Shown: positions 22,924-24,220 of the stretch, one piece after another
Numbering within the stretch: the stretch's first letter is position 1
Layout of the letters: every line of letters starts with the position of its first letter
Source of the DNA: a virus
Reading direction: 5' to 3' (one strand)
IMG/VR virus record: IMGVR_UViG_3300009433_000053
Coordinates: 1-24,220 of that record
DNA length: 24,220 nucleotides
The notes under the pieces: generated by a model
What the model saw: only the letters and a program-made list of their open reading frames with translations
Told to the model about the DNA's origin: nothing
Databases searched by the model: none
Program-made: the position numbers and the translations under genes

Positions 22924-23589
22924 ATGAAACTATCCGAATCTACTGTCAACCTTCTCAAGAACTTTTCAACAATCAATCCATCAATCCTGTTCAAGCAGGG
23001 TAGTAAGTTGCGTTCTATTTCTGTACTGAAGAACATTTTGGTTGAAGCAACTATCGTTGAAGAGTTTTCCAAAGACTTTGGAATCTATGACCTTAATCAG
23101 TTTCTCAACGGACTTTCACTGCACCATAATCCTGAACTAGATTTTACTAGTAATGATTTTGTTGTCATCAAAGAAGGTAAGATGCGTTCTAAGTATTTCT
23201 TTGCCGATCCTTCAGTGATTGCTTGCCCTCCTGATAAGGAGATTTCTCTCCCAACTGAGGATGTGTGCTTTACATTGAGCAGTCAACAACTTGAGAAACT
23301 TAAGAAGGCAGCATCTGTATATCAACTTCCTGATATTTCTGCTATCGGTGAGAACGGTGTCGTCAAAATGGTAGCTCGCGATAAGAAGAATGATACTTCT
23401 AATGACTTCTCTATCATTGTAGGTGAAACCCAAGATGATTTTATTTTCAACTTTAAGGAAGAGAATCTGAAGATTGTTCCTGGTTCTTATGATGTAGTAG
23501 TATCTTCAAAACTTTTATCTCGGTTCAGTAATCAAAATGTCGATGTCACGTATTACATTGCCCTTGAACCTGACTCGTTCTTCAATTGA
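22924..23589 (+). CDS. gp45: DNA polymerase sliding clamp gp45
   Basis: gp45 is the trimeric ring that tethers DNA polymerase to DNA and also activates late transcription with gp55 and gp33. From ATG 22924 the product has 221 aa (T4: 228), and MKLSESTVNLLKNFSTINP aligns with the T4 N-terminus (MKLSKDTTALLKNFATIN). An in-frame ATG at 22903, one base after the previous stop, would add seven residues that look like a duplicate of the start (MKLKSKT). Further clamp features are FGIYDLNQFLNGLSL, FFADPSVIACPP, LKIVPGSYDVVVSSKL and VTYYIALEPDS. No Shine-Dalgarno sequence is evident, so coupling with the upstream gene is likely. Confidence 0.95.
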   Translation: MKLSESTVNLLKNFSTINPSILFKQGSKLRSISVLKNILVEATIVEEFSKDFGIYDLNQFLNGLSLHHNPELDFTSNDFVVIKEGKMRSKYFFADPSVIACPPDKEISLPTEDVCFTLSSQQLEKLKKAASVYQLPDISAIGENGVVKMVARDKKNDTSNDFSIIVGETQDDFIFNFKEENLKIVPGSYDVVVSSKLLSRFSNQNVDVTYYIALEPDSFFN

Positions 23590-23596
23590 TGTTTGG

Positions 23597-23788
23597 ATGA
23601 GAGTAATAGGCAGTTCTCTTGCGATTGTTGCCTATTTTATTGTTATTCATGTTGACGTGATGATGGGTGTAATGGCTCATTTCATTGCTGATTTTATTTC
23701 AGTTCCTTACTTTGTTCGCACAAAGTCTTGGGATGTGGTTATAATGTTAGTATTCCTATTGACGATTTCTCTGTCAAAATTGTTATGA
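23597..23788 (+). CDS. Small membrane protein after gp45
   Basis: From ATG 23597 this is a 63-aa protein. An earlier in-frame ATG at 23537 would overlap gp45 by 53 bases and is less likely. It has a hydrophobic first segment (about residues 3-18, VIGSSLAIVAYFIVIHV), a weaker middle segment and a hydrophobic C-terminal segment (VVIMLVFLLTISL) after a basic loop (VRTKSWD). It would thus cross the membrane two or three times. I recall similar short membrane proteins near gp45 in cyanophages. The function is unknown. Its stop overlaps the next start (ATGA). Confidence 0.7.
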   Translation: MRVIGSSLAIVAYFIVIHVDVMMGVMAHFIADFISVPYFVRTKSWDVVIMLVFLLTISLSKLL

Positions 23789-24220
23789 ACATCTTTGTAA
23801 CTGATCCTAGTCCATACGAGTCTGCCAGGGTTCTCCCTGACAAGCACATCGTCAAGATGCCTCTAGAGACTTGTCAGATGCTTGCTATTGTATGCTCCGA
23901 TAAGTGGGGACATAACTTTGGCACTCTTCCTAGAGCAGACGGTACTCCCTATGCTACTGAGAAGGGTGCTTTTCGTAATCATCCCTGTACTATCTGGGCA
24001 AATGAGTTTGTGACTAACTGGCAGTGGTTGCTTGCTCACGGACTTGCTATGTGTGATGAATACACCGCTCGCTATGGCAAGGTCCACACCTGCCAGAAGA
24101 CGCTTCTAGCAGCAAAAGAGATACTTCCTACAGCAGATGTACAAGGTCGCAGTGGGAAGGATACAACACCCTTTGTATTTGCAGGACCTGATGAGTTCAA
24201 GTTAGATACTTCAATATCCA
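23785..24220 (+). CDS. Pyrimidine-dimer-glycosylase-like protein, 3' end outside window
   Basis: The frame opens at ATG 23785, overlapping the previous stop as ATGA, and runs without a stop to the window end (145 codons visible). It begins MNIFVTDPSPYESARVLPDK, followed by HIVKMPLETCQMLA, then GTPYATEKGAFRNHPC and ARYGKVHTCQKTLLAAKEI. The MNIFVTD...DKHIVKM.LET start is common in cyanophage proteins that are often labelled pyrimidine dimer DNA glycosylase (Pyr_excise-like) or left hypothetical. If correct it would repair UV damage, which makes sense for a sunlit-ocean phage. Similarity to T4 endonuclease V itself is not obvious, so the function is tentative. Confidence 0.75.
   Translation, partial: MNIFVTDPSPYESARVLPDKHIVKMPLETCQMLAIVCSDKWGHNFGTLPRADGTPYATEKGAFRNHPCTIWANEFVTNWQWLLAHGLAMCDEYTARYGKVHTCQKTLLAAKEILPTADVQGRSGKDTTPFVFAGPDEFKLDTSIS

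Noticed and set aside
1-24220. tRNA genes, insertion sequences, homing endonucleases and CRISPR arrays
   Set aside because: I looked for cloverleaf patterns, transposase or GIY-YIG/HNH/LAGLIDADG motifs and spaced repeats and found none that I could support.

Overview
This window is a stretch of the genome of a T4-like myovirus, most likely a cyanophage of marine Synechococcus or Prochlorococcus. The evidence is the T4 gene order 17-18-19-20-67-21-22-23 followed by uvsY, uvsW, 55, 47, 46 and 45. Cyanophage-type accessory genes also point this way: a CobS-like AAA+ ATPase, a DUF3110-like protein, a DUF3310-like protein and a small Sm-like protein. The DNA is AT-rich, all genes lie on the + strand, and many neighbours overlap by stop/start motifs (TAATG, TGATG, ATGA). 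I saw no tRNA gene, insertion sequence or CRISPR array.

Region 1 (1-12397) is the late virion module. It opens with the 3' part of a lysine-rich, multi-module protein in the place where gp16 would be expected. Then come the large terminase subunit gp17, a small zinc-finger ORF, tail sheath gp18, tail tube gp19, portal gp20, a gp67-like core protein, an unrecognised beta-rich protein, prohead protease gp21, scaffold gp22, major capsid protein gp23 and a gp3-like or tail-tube-fold tail protein. Late promoters of the gp55 type (xATAAATA) precede several of these genes. A strong intrinsic terminator follows gp23. The scaffold gene is split by an in-frame TAA at 9825-9827, with an ATG one codon later in the same frame.

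Region 2 (12394-18541) is a recombination, replication and late-transcription module: UvsY, a small unknown protein, UvsW, an Sm-like protein, the late sigma factor gp55, and the gp47/gp46 (Mre11/Rad50-like) nuclease pair with a DUF3110-like gene between them. gp55 has its own near-consensus sigma-70 promoter, which fits its need to be made before late transcription.

Region 3 (18542-24220) appears to be expressed early or in the middle period. Each main unit is preceded by a sigma-70-like promoter. It encodes a 56-aa protein, a large HExxH plus VWA protein resembling CobT, the CobS-like ATPase, a DUF3310-like protein, the sliding clamp gp45, a 63-aa membrane protein and a partial gene of a pyrimidine-dimer-glycosylase-like family that runs off the window. 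The CobT-like/CobS-like pair has the layout of a MoxR-VWA chaperone or chelatase system and is the most functionally intriguing unit here. Its gaps contain G/C-run hairpins and a dyad over a promoter.
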